DNA of 64,000 bases from Sodiomyces alkalinus F11. Its lineage: Eukaryota; Ascomycota; Sordariomycetes; Glomerellales; Plectosphaerellaceae. This document shows, one piece after another, positions 50,074 to 60,507 of this stretch (position 1 is the first letter of the stretch; every line of letters starts with the position of its first letter). Under the pieces are notes generated by a model. That model did not search any database. It worked only from the letters and a program-made list of their open reading frames with translations, and had not been told where the DNA came from. Both the position numbers and the translations under genes were made by a program. The stretch covers positions 1,748,481-1,812,480 of the forward strand of contig NW_021167083.1 of the NCBI RefSeq assembly GCF_003711515.1, read 5' to 3'.

Positions 50074-50603
50074 GTAGCGGCCCCTAGGTTAAAGCCTATA
50101 GCTTTATAGGGCGTTCCGGTATTAGTCCACTATATTATAGCGGCTATAGCCTACGAAGGCCCTATAGGGGGCCTAGTAGGGTGGCCTAGGGAGCCGTCAG
50201 TATAGAAAACAGCAGCCTATTTCCCTAGACCTTATTATATTTCAGCTAGGGCTTCGAGGTGGGCTGTTTTTTAATCGAGGGTTTCGGGGCCAGGGCCAGG
50301 GTCACATATAATAGGCTGGTCTTTAGGGGAAAAGGGCCTAAGATCCGCTAAGGGTTCCGAAGCCTAGGGGGCCTCCTACCTAGCCGAAGGAGCCTCGATA
50401 TCCTAAGACTAACCTACTAAAGCTACTATTTCTAGGCCTAGCCTATATAGCTATATAGTAGGCTATAGGTTCTAAAAAAGGGCGAGGTTTTCCTGGTTTT
50501 TGTCCCCTGGCTGCCTTTAAAAGCTAGCGAAGAGCTGGCGTTTAATCGGGTGGTTCGGTAGGAACTTTAAGGTCCGAAAGGCATAGAGCCTATTAGACCT
50601 AGA
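50074..50603 (-). mobile_element. LINE L1, RNase H first block
   Basis: On the minus strand about 50,205-50,180 reads AVFYTDGSLGHP, the first RNase H block with its catalytic Asp. The frame continues to the A1 insertion site at 50,079 and then to 7,319 leftward. The right end is the C TSD ctaga (50,599-50,603). Confidence 0.75.
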
Positions 50604-51112
50604 TATTACGGCCAACAAGACAAGGCCCGGGCCAAGGCCACTACGGGACCCTGGGTCTTAAGTATGGATATCACTATGGCACGAAGGGCAAGCTGAGTCA
50701 GGAGGAACGCGGGTCACGTGTGCGGACACGTGACCATTAGATCGAAGGACTCGACAGATAATCCCTATAATCCGAAGGGATTATCCAGGACAGCCTATAA
50801 TCCTGGGAGGATCATAGTGGAAGGACATCGATCCAGACACCGGAAACACATATATATACCAGAGTATCCTAGGTCTTACTTCTATTAGAGAACAAGACAT
50901 CGATTAATCTAAGTCCTTACCTGGACTATTAGTCTACGTCTGACTCTACCTTATAAAGAAGACGCCTAGTCTTTACGACGTAACTACGACTAAACACTAC
51001 GAACGATAGTTACTGCTCTTTAGTTAATATCCTCTTCTTATTTTAAACTAAAACCTCGACGCTAGTCCCCTATCGTCCGCTATACTATAGAGGACCGGAA
51101 GCCGTCGTAATA
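50604..51112 (+). repeat. C 5' LTR
   Basis: 509 bp, TATTACGGCCAACAAG...GCCGTCGTAATA. The 3' LTR ends GTAACA, showing the original TG...CA termini. Confidence 0.95.
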
Positions 51113-51153
51113 TTTTAATCGATCCTGTTCGGTAAGCTGACCTTGACAGCTAA

Positions 51154-53280
51154 TGAGCAGTACGCCCGAAGCAGAAGCTACTTCGCCTAAGGAAGAAGAA
51201 GTCACTTTATCTGAAGAAGAATCATCGTCTGAAGAATCCAGTTCCTCCGACGAAGAGGAAGGACCAGAACAAACTTAACAAGACGACGAAGTAGCCAACA
51301 ATCACTCTTCCAATATATTAAACAATAATAACCGTACCACGAACGCTATGAGCACCGCGACGCCTACCACTGCCACTGGAGGAGGCAACGACCTTCAGCA
51401 GATTCGCGATATAATCACTCAGCTTTAGGGGGAGAATACGACCCTAAGAGCTTAGCTGAACTATCCTGGAGTCGGGGCTAAGTACAGATACCCTATACCC
51501 CCTAAGTATGACGGGACTCGAGGATAGCTTTAGAGCTTTATTACCTAGCTCCGAGGCTACCTCCTGTTTTACCAGGACAGCATCTATACGGAAGAAACCA
51601 AGGTACTCTATGCCGCGGCACTCCTTACGGGAGACGCGCACGAATAGTTCGAATCTATCCACAGGGACTACCTGGAAAATATAGGAATAGAGGTCCTAAG
51701 GAAGCCCGGGACCACGGCAATCTTTAAGAACTTCGACGTATTCGTCGAAAGACTTAACGCTATCTTCGGCCAGCCCGATAAAGAATAAGTCGCGGCCGAA
51801 CGACTAAGCTAGCTATATTAGACTAAGTCAGCTATAGACTATACTACGAGATTCTAGTAAATCTCGTTAAAGCTTAGCTACCCGGATAAGCCCCTTATAG
51901 ATTAGTACTACTAAGGATTTAAGGAAGAAATAAAGGACGAACTATACCGATTAGACCGACCTAAGACGTTTAGCGAATATACCGTGATAGTAATTCGTAT
52001 CGATAACCAGAACTATAAATAACGCTATTAGAAAAAGCATTAAATAAGCGTTCCGTTCTATATAGCTAATTCGAAGAAGAAATAATTATACCCATACTAG
52101 TTCGGAAACACCTTATATAGATACTATAGTAGACCTATAGAGCTCGATAATATTAACCGATAGAGCGATAAGCAGGGCAAAAAGGATATAATAAAAGTTA
52201 AGTATTATAACTACGATAGACTAGGTTACTACGCACGCGACTATTATAAACCTAAGAAAGAACGACCGTAACGATAAGTAAATACGATCGAGAAAGAAAG
52301 ACCCTAGAAGGAAATTAACGCTATTAGATACCTGGAAATTTATAAGGACGAAATACCACACGTTAACCTCTATTAGGCAACCTGCTACGATAACTATTAT
52401 CTAGTATACTAATCAGGGAAAGACGGAGCTAGGTACTACCCTAAGAGACCCTAGAAGATACTCGCTATAGTATCTAGTAACGAGTACGATAACAACTATA
52501 GCCTTAAGATCCCCGACTAGGATAAGGATAAACTAGCTTTATAAATTATCGTAGAAATCCTTTAAAAATACGGATAGACGAAAGAAGAAGCTAAGAGGCA
52601 GAAGCAGATCTTAGAAATCCAGGAGGGAGAAGATCGTGCCCGAGAGAGAATCGCTAAGCTCGAAGAGCAAGATTAGGAAACGGAGTCCGATAGAATCCCG
52701 GGTAACCACGTAAACTTCTAGTATTAACCCCTAGAAGCAGCCGACCTAGTCGAGGAAGAAGCTATCCAGCTACGGATACTCGACTAGCTCGCGGAGGAAC
52801 TACTAGGATAAACCCACTAAGTCCGTTTTACTAAACCGGACCTTAGCGAAGCCTACCGTATAGTACCGATAAATACTAGTAAGGGATAGTAATAAGCTAC
52901 GTGTTAGCGACCTTACCACGCTTAGGAGGATAGAGACACTCTTACTAACCGGGTAGCGAGCCTACGAGGATCGGACGATTACTCACCTAGGTATAATTAC
53001 TATAAGCACCGGTTAGACGAATACGACACCACTAGCTACGTAATACACGCTTCTAAGAAAATCCGATAACTAGGATAAGACCGAGAAGCTTAGGAATCAC
53101 GCTTCTAGGCCCTCGACGAACGCCTACGACGGATAGAACGACTTTTAATCCAGTACGGGTTCTTAGATAAGGAAATATCCCTTAAACACCGAGCTAAACG
53201 GGTAAAAAACTAGGAGTATACTATCGCTAGGAGTATACAAGAGGCACTTAATAGATATACTCTATAACACGTAGTAGTAT
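51154..53280 (+). pseudogene. C gag relic
   Basis: An ATG at 51,154 opens a Glu/Ser-rich acidic N-terminus that is readable to a first TAA at about 51,277. The capsid region follows with clear stretches such as AKYRYPIPPKYDGTRG (about 51,480-51,527) and FVERLNAIFGQPDKE (about 51,741-51,786). A CCHC knuckle at about 52,205-52,250 reads YYNYDRLGYYARDYY. Stops are at former CAA, CAG and TGG. Gag passes into pol near 53,280. Confidence 0.8.
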
Positions 53281-56200
53281 AGGGCACTATTATATTAGAA
53301 TACGACTTAACGAATACGAGATAAACGCACTATTAGATATAGGCGTAGCAGGAAACTTTATCTTACCGGTAGCCGTAAGAAAGTTCTCTATTCCCTGGGT
53401 TAGGAAACACCTAGAAAAGGAGTACGAGATTACTCCGTATACGGGAAAGAACTAGTCCCACGAAGAAGTTATTATTAACTAGGAGACTATACACCTTTAG
53501 GTTAAAATCCAGAATAAGACTAGAATAATAAAGTTCGATATATACGATATAGGTTATAAGGACGTTATCCTTAGTAAACTATAGTTTAACGAATAGAATC
53601 CCGATATAGACTAGAAGCTTAGCTAGCTCCGGTAGAGATTAGAGAGTAAGCAGGAGACCACGAAGGAAACCTTACCCGATCCCGAAATCCGTCGAAAATA
53701 GCAGAAAGACTTACCGACGAAGGAGCCTTAGGGAGACTTAGACAACCGCTAGAAGGCAGGGACTAAGGCGAAGGAAGTACGAAAGACTTCGAGACAGCAG
53801 TAACGGCATAACCACCAACGCGTAACCAATATCATCAAAGGAATCTACTAGATCGTCCAAGCAGAAAAAGGACTAGTAATAGGCGATCACGATAGACTCG
53901 CTAAGGTATTGCCAGAATACCGTAAATATAGGAAGCTATTTGCCGAAAATCTAGAGACCGGATTACCGAAACACCGATACTATAATCACGAGATACCCCT
54001 AAAGGAAAGGATATACCTAAAATTCTTTCTAATTTACGGGCTAAACTAGAAGGAATTAGATGCCTTAGAAGAATATCTCGAAGAAATACTAGTAAAAGGC
54101 TATATTAGAGTATTATAATCACCGGCAGGATACCTAATCCTATTTATGCTAAAGAAAAACGGTAAACTACGACTATATATCGATTATCGATAACTTAACG
54201 ATATAACTATTAAGAACCGCTACCTATTACCTTTTATCTTAGAAATACGAGATTAGCTAGTTAGAGCGTAATAGCTTACGGTACTCGACTTAAAAGGAGC
54301 CTATAACTTAATTAGGATTAAGGAAGGAGAAGAGTAGAAGATAGCGTTTTAAATAAAGCGAGGATATTTCGAGTACCTCGTTATGCCTTTTAGACTAATA
54401 AATACGCCGGTATTATTCTAAACACTTATTAACGACGTCCTAAGGAAGTATCTGGACTACTTCGTTATAGTGTACCTGGATAATATCCTGATCTTCTCCA
54501 AGACACTCGAAGAACACCGACAACACGTTCACACGATCCTACAACTCCTACAAGACGCCGACCTATTAGTCGAACCAGAAAAAGTTCAATTCCACACGTA
54601 AGAAGTTAACTTTTTAGGTTATACGATATAACCTAATAAGATCTATATAGATAAAGCGAAAGTCTAATACGTCTCTAAATAGCCACGACCCCAGAATATT
54701 CGTGATATTTAGTCCTTCCTCGGACTCGTAAACTACTATCGGCGATTTATTAAGGACTATAGTAAGATTACGATCCCCTTAACTAAAGTAACTAAAAAGG
54801 GACTTAACTTCGAATAGAACGAGAGAATGGAAGAAGCATTCTAAGCTCTTAAAGGAAGGGTTACCAGCGAACCTATCTTAGTAATGCTAGACCCCGATAA
54901 AGAATACGAACTCGAAACAGACGTATCCGACTAGGCTCTAGGAGCATAACTCGGACAGCGCGACGCAGAAGGAAGACTACACCCTATAGCCTTTATATCC
55001 AAGAAACTCAGTGGACTAGAACTTAACTATTAAATCCACGATAAAGAGCTAATAGCTATTATTAAAGCCTTTAAAGAATAGAGACCGTATCTGTCAGGGA
55101 TAAGACACCCGGTATAAGTCTACACGGATTATAAAAACCTCGCGTAATTCACCACTACTAAGGTTCTTAATAAACGATAAATCCGATAAGCAGAATTCCT
55201 AGCCGAGTTTAACTTTTATATTTAGTATATAAAAAGGAGCGAAAATAATTATATAGACGTACTCAGCCGACTAAGGACGCCTAACGAATCACCTAAACCG
55301 TAAGCTATACTCTAATAGGAAGGAGAAGCTCTTACTCTGAAGGATAGAGAGGTAAACAGTATCGATCGGATAACCGATACTATATTTAAAGAAGCACACG
55401 CCTCGCCGATACATAGATATTAAGGAATTCATAAAATATACCACCGATTACGATAATAATACGGCTACACAGGAACCAAAGAACGAGTCCGGGACTTCGT
55501 TCGTAACTACGATATTTACCAGAAAGCAAAGAGTAGCCGGTATAAACCTTACGGACTACTAAAGCCACTACTAATAGCAGACGGACTATGGAAATCGATT
55601 ATAATAGACTTCGTAACAGGATTTCCGGTATCTAAAGATCCAGTAACAGGAACCGCCTATAATAGTATATTCGTGATCGTCGACCGATTCACGAAATACA
55701 CTCTTTATATTCTATATATTAAAAACACTATAGTAGAAGAACTAATAAGTATCTTTATCGACCGCCTAATTAGGGATCACGGCGCACCGAACGAAATCAT
55801 CACGGACAGAGATAAGCTCTTTACTAGTAACTTCTAGAAAGCAGTTATAAGCCAGCTAGGAACGAAATATAAGTATTCGATAGCGTTTTACCCTATAACG
55901 GACGGATAAACCGAAATTATAAACTAAGTCCTAGAACAGTACCTACGATACTACGTAGGGCATAAACAAGACAATTAGGTGTAATACCTGCCACTTATAT
56001 AGTTTGTATATAATAGCTCGTTAAATGAGTTAATAAAGAAAACACCGTTCGAAGTAAATTACGGATACACCCCGATAGCATTTAGAAAACCTTTAGAAGG
56101 ACTAGACGCACTAAGAGCGATAAGAATAGTTAAAAGCATGAAAAAATTACACGAAGAACTATGAACCGACCTAGAGATAGTCAGGACACGAATAAGCAGA

Positions 56201-56640
56201 TATACGAATTAATCGAGGATTAAGGGACTAACCCTTTTAAGGGGGGACCGCGTCTACCTTATTCGCAAAAACATTAAAACACAGCGACCAAATAATAAAT
56301 TAGATTTCAAAAAATTAGGACCGTTTAAAATCCTAGAGAAAAAATCAGATACGAACTATATTCTATCACTACCTCCGATAATAAGGATATATAATAATTT
56401 CTATATCTTACTACTTGAACTAGCACTAAAAAACGCAAAAATAATATAAGATATAATCGTGGTCGATACTAGCGATATATACGAAGTAAAACGAATCCTC
56501 GATCACCGAGAGATACTAGACGGCACCGAATATTTTATAAAATGGAAAAATTACGACCACGGCGATAATACCTGGGAACCTAAAGAAAACCTGATTAATT
56601 GTAAGTAACTCCTGAAGCAATACCGATAGAACACTATCAG
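53281..56640 (+). pseudogene. C pol relic: protease, RT, RNase H, integrase, chromodomain
   Basis: Protease at about 53,315-53,365 reads INALLDIGVAGNFI, where the usual DSGA is DIGV. RT covers about 53,950-54,600 with [14 protein letters not shown] (about 54,150-54,190) and YLDNILIFS (about 54,474-54,500). RNase H lies at about 54,780-55,250 and integrase at about 55,380-56,150, with readable runs such as IIIDFVTGFPVSKDPVTG. A well-kept C-terminal chromodomain at about 56,475-56,620 reads [19 protein letters not shown] followed by [22 protein letters not shown] stops occur throughout. Confidence 0.9.
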
Positions 56641-56719
56641 GACCTAAGGCTAGATACTCCTGCACCTTGCACCACGCTAAACTCCGTAAGCACCGAAGGA
56701 GATAAAACCATATCCGGGT

Positions 56720-57233
56720 ATACGGTATCCTAGTTATCTATAAAACTATTAGGAAGGTGCTTAAAGGACGAAGAAGAGGGACGACCGCTAAAGGACCGCT
56801 CACGCTCCCGATCAGCCTTTTCCTTCTCCACACGCTCCAGTTCCTCCACACTATCGATACCTCGGGAAACCGCCCGTATCATCTTTTTAAACCATAACTT
56901 TTTCTGTCTTCTTAAACGTTAGACCTTCGCTATCGACTACGCGAGCTTATCCTCGGCGGCTTCGAGTTCCGCCTCCACCTTCGAATAATTATCCCCGATT
57001 TTGCGAAGTTATTAAGGGGTTAGCCCCTTAGCGTCGTAACGGGGCTGATTACTTTTAACGCAGCTAAGGCAGCGGGAGGAGTCGGACGAAGTCGCGCACG
57101 ATAATTTCTTTTCGGAGCAGAAAGAATAAGGACGATCCATGGCGGAAGGGTTCTGGAGGAGAAGTTGCAAAAGAACGTCACGCCTTTCGGTTTTTGGGTG
57201 ACGCGAGGAAGATTTATTAACACGGCCTGACAT
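56720..57233 (-). pseudogene. C antisense ORF (opposite to pol), N-terminal half intact
   Basis: From ATG at 57,233 the minus strand is open for 73 codons to a TAA at 57,012-57,014, then reads on in the same frame to about 56,720 through TAA/TAG at likely Gln codons. That gives about 170 residues. The N-terminus is basic (MSGRVNKSSSRHPKTERRD), followed by a helical LLLQ segment and a Cys-rich stretch with C at positions 39, 46, 55 and 58 (pattern SRCLSCVKSNQP). A charged coiled-coil-like region with EAELEAAEDKLA and a Ser-rich tail follow. It is tail-to-tail with pol and starts 104 bp from the 3' LTR. Similar antisense frames have been reported in Botrytis Boty-type elements (from memory). 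Function unknown. Confidence 0.7.
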
Positions 57234-57336
57234 AGTGGAAGGACAGTTAGCAGAAAAGAAAAACGAGGAATAGGCCGAAGAGCGGGGAACACGTACTTAT
57301 AGATACTAGGATAGTAACCTAGAAGGAGGGAGGTAA

Positions 57337-57845
57337 TATTACGGCCAACAAGACAAGGCCCGGGCCAAGGCCACTACGGGACCCTGGGTCTTAAGTATAG
57401 ATATCACTATAGCACGAAGGGCAAGCTGAGTTAGGAGGAACGCGGGTCACGTGTGCGGACACGTGACCATTAGATCGAAGGACTCGACAGATGATCCCTA
57501 TAATCCGAAGGGATCATCCAGGACAGCCCATAATCCTAGGAGGATCATAGTGGAAGGATATCGATCCAGACACCGGAAACACATATATATACCAGAGTAT
57601 CCTAGGTCTTACTTCTATTAGAGAACAAGACATCGATCAATCTAAGTCTTCACCTGGACTATTAGTCTACGTCTGACTCTACCTTGTGAAGAAGACGCCT
57701 AGTCTTTACGACGCAACTACGACCAAACACTACGAACGACAGTTACTGCTCTTTAGTTAATATCCTCTTCTTATTTTAAACTAAAACCTCGACGCCAGTC
57801 CCCTATCGTCCGCTATACTATAGAGGACCGGAAGCCGTCGTAACA
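57337..57845 (+). repeat. C 3' LTR
   Basis: 509 bp, preceded by the purine tract agaaggagggaggtaa (polypurine primer) and followed by ctaga. Confidence 0.95.
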
Positions 57846-58160
57846 CTAGATAACCGAACCGCTACCGGTGGAACTGCTGCTTCGAGTTCTAGAGGCCGTA
57901 GGGGGGCCTCCCTAAAAGCCCCTAGTGCCCTGGCTAAAGCGCCGTAGTATAGGCGTTCCAGGCGGTCTACTAAGTGTTTTTTCGGTGATTTAGGATCCTA
58001 CCAGAGCTGCGAGCTAAAATTAGCTAAGGAAGCTATACAGGCTATATATAACTGCCGTAAAGCCTTAAAAGAAAGGCCTCTCTACGAGCTTGCTAGCCTG
58101 TATAGCCTGTTTAGGGCCCCTAAAGCTGAGTTTAGGCGTTTTTCGACGTTGGGTTTAAAG
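57846..58160 (-). mobile_element. LINE L1, RT thumb segment
   Basis: Starting with the second copy of ctaga, the minus strand reads DRLERLYYGALARALGAF (about 57,977-57,924) and then LEAAVPP-type residues, the region after the RT in Tad-like ORF2. This is the 5'-most surviving part of L1; the element is truncated near 58,160, where copia sequence begins. Confidence 0.65.
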
Positions 58161-58164
58161 GAGA

Positions 58165-58915
58165 TCTACTATTAAATCTATTCGGAACTAACCGATATAA
58201 CCTCTCTACCATAGCCGCCTATATATTCGTCTTCTAGTTTCTTTAAATAACTCGTTAAGTCTTTTACTAGCGTTTTCTGCTATAAGCGGTCTTATATATC
58301 TATTTCGCTTATCTAGGCTCTAAAAGTCATAAACTTCTCGCTATATAACGCCTTTATTAATGCGTCCGCTACTATTTCGGCGCTCACGATATAAATAATA
58401 AGGATCTTTCCACGCGTCTTTACTTCTCGTAGCTCGTAGTTATCGATATCCACGTGCCGTAGACGCGTTTTTAATATACTAATCTCCTAATTAATACAGT
58501 GTATTACTTAGTTATTATTTTATAAGAGCTGTAGTTCTAGATCGTTAAATTCGACGTCTATACTGGGTAGTAGCCGTTATATAAAGATATACTCTTTTAC
58601 TTCCTATCCTAATACTAATAGCCCTGCTTCCGTAATTAATATTATAATCGTATCTTAAATATTAGCGCGCTAAGCAATTATACCGCCGAATAACCGGATT
58701 ATAAATGCTTAGGTACTCTTTTAATTAATTTTACTATTAGTAAAGGAGGTATTAGTATAAGCCTTAATCGTATCCTTATCCTAGAGCTCTAATATATATA
58801 ATTAGCTACTAAGTAGATATATAATAAGGAAATCGGTAGCCGCGTAGTGCTCTAGGCCGGGGTTTATATTAAATTGGTATAGATAGGATACCGTAAACGC
58901 GATATCCGGCCGGGA
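58165..58915 (-). mobile_element. Copia fragment G (RNase H part)
   Basis: It is related to 34,250-35,000 of element D (shared order of blocks such as ccatagccgcc, tataacgcc, ttattaatgcgtccgctactatttc). On the minus strand it is the RNase H end of a copia pol. No LTR is seen on either side, so it is a fragment. Confidence 0.65.
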
Positions 58916-58985
58916 GATTATTATCATTATCTATCTTACTCCGCTATCCTACCTAATCTATAGGAGCCTACCTTCTATTTACACA
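58916..58985 (-). mobile_element. LINE 3'-end scrap (L2 family)
   Basis: The bases from about 58,937 (tcttactccgctatcctacctaatctataggagccta) match the L2 3' end at 13,816-13,855 and are preceded by an ATTATTATCATTATC tail like that of L2. It is a severely 5'-truncated insertion that marks the right limit of the RIP tract. Confidence 0.7.
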
Positions 58986-59284
58986 CTCACCAAAAGTGTA
59001 GTCCACACAGTGTACGGAGTAGCATGCCAATCCTGCCACCTCAGCTGCTTCTATCTACAGCTCGGTCATTCTCCACGCCCGTCTTCCCATGATCTCCCAA
59101 GCACCTATCTATCACTTACGATACCCATTACGAACGCCCGACCTGACAATATATGCGCTTATCGCCACGAGTTTCGGTAGGCCTGACGTGAAAAGAGGGA
59201 GAGAGAGAAAAAGAGCGAGAGAGAGACGGTTCCTCTTCTGAATTAGCGTCTCGTCGTGTCTGAAACCACGACAAATTGGGTGCC
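58986..59284 (+). promoter_or_regulatory. SPC1 upstream region with GA-rich tract
   Basis: This is the first 300 bases outside the transposon tract, with normal CpA/TpG content. A purine tract of GAGAGA units runs from about 59,193 to 59,228, some 60 bases before the ATG. Such tracts are common in fungal promoters and leaders. No TATA box was identified. Confidence 0.45.
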
Positions 59285-59719
59285 ATGGCTCAAGACGCCC
59301 TGGACAAGTTGCGGGATCTGGCAGACGGCCAAATTGTACGCCACCTAGTCTTTATACACTAGGCAGGCTATGCTAACCCGCTTATCAGGACTTTGAGGGA
59401 CAGAAACTAGCAGAATTGCTCTCCACGCTGCTTCTATCAGTGTTCGCAGTATGTCTTCTCCATCCCTTGGAGAGTAGCACGGAACTCGATTGTTACTTGG
59501 GTTCTAACATCCTGCTCTCAACACTTCCAGGTTCTCTCCTTTATGGTCGGGTTCACGCTGCAAGATATCAAACTGGCGGTATACATTGGCTTAGTGGGCA
59601 CCTGCCTGACTTTCCTCGTCGTCGTTCCACCTTGGCCTTTCTTCACCCGACACCCTATCAAGTGGCTGGATGCATATGCCAGCAGATCACTCGTCGCGAT
59701 AGAAACAACCACAGAATAA
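59285..59719 (+). CDS. SPC1: Signal peptidase complex subunit 1 (SPC12/SPCS1)
   Basis: Small ER-membrane subunit of the signal peptidase complex, which trims signal peptides from secreted proteins. Three exons: 59,285-59,335, 59,389-59,448 and 59,531-59,719. Introns of 53 and 82 bp have GTACG/GTATG donors, CAG acceptors and a branch-like GCTAAC in the first. Both introns are phase 0. The 99-residue product starts MAQDALDKLRDLADGQI and has two membrane spans joined by a short turn: LLSTLLLSVFAVLSFMVGF, and LAVYIGLVGTCLTFLVVVPP followed by WPFF, a family hallmark. Length matches the family (about 100). An unspliced frame at 59,416-59,793 is misleading. The gene lies 300 bp from the RIP boundary, convergent with RBX1. 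Confidence 0.93.
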
Positions 59720-59972
59720 AGCTGCCGTCAACCGAGCATTCTTATTTGGCCACGCGCCTTCTGGCTTTCGTCGCGGCTATTTCCAGGCTTTAGCTACGTA
59801 ATTACTAGTCGCAGGGTTCCATGTCTCCATGCTCGTCCAGGTATACTACTAGCCTCCCATGATCTGGCGTATCTATTGCACATTACCCTTCTGCGAGCAC
59901 CGCTAGCCTAATCCTGAATGGCTCCTAAGGCTTGGACGCCCAAGTCGAAAAGTAGCAGGGTCCGCATTTCAC
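59720..59972. other. Intergenic spacer between convergent SPC1 and RBX1
   Basis: About 250 bases that must hold both 3' UTRs. No further gene seen. Confidence 0.6.

Positions 59973-60507
<535 letters not shown>

Larger units (their letters stand above)
50604..57845 (+). mobile_element. Chromovirus C, least RIP-damaged element
   Basis: 7,242-bp Ty3/gypsy element on the plus strand with 509-bp LTRs (50,604-51,112 and 57,337-57,845) and perfect TSD ctaga (50,599-50,603 and 57,846-57,850), inserted in LINE L1. Its LTRs keep many CpA/TpG dinucleotides and differ at few sites. Damage is patchy: the gag start, part of RT and the antisense frame are nearly clean. This suggests the most recent insertion in the window or a shorter exposure to RIP. 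Confidence 0.95.

Noticed and set aside
1..58985. Centromere or subtelomere
   Set aside because: Nested RIPped retrotransposons are also typical of ordinary fungal heterochromatin; no telomere repeats or other specific evidence is present.
59416..59793. 125-codon plus-strand frame
   Set aside because: It reads through the second intron of SPC1 and out of frame with exon 3; the spliced model gives a conserved protein.
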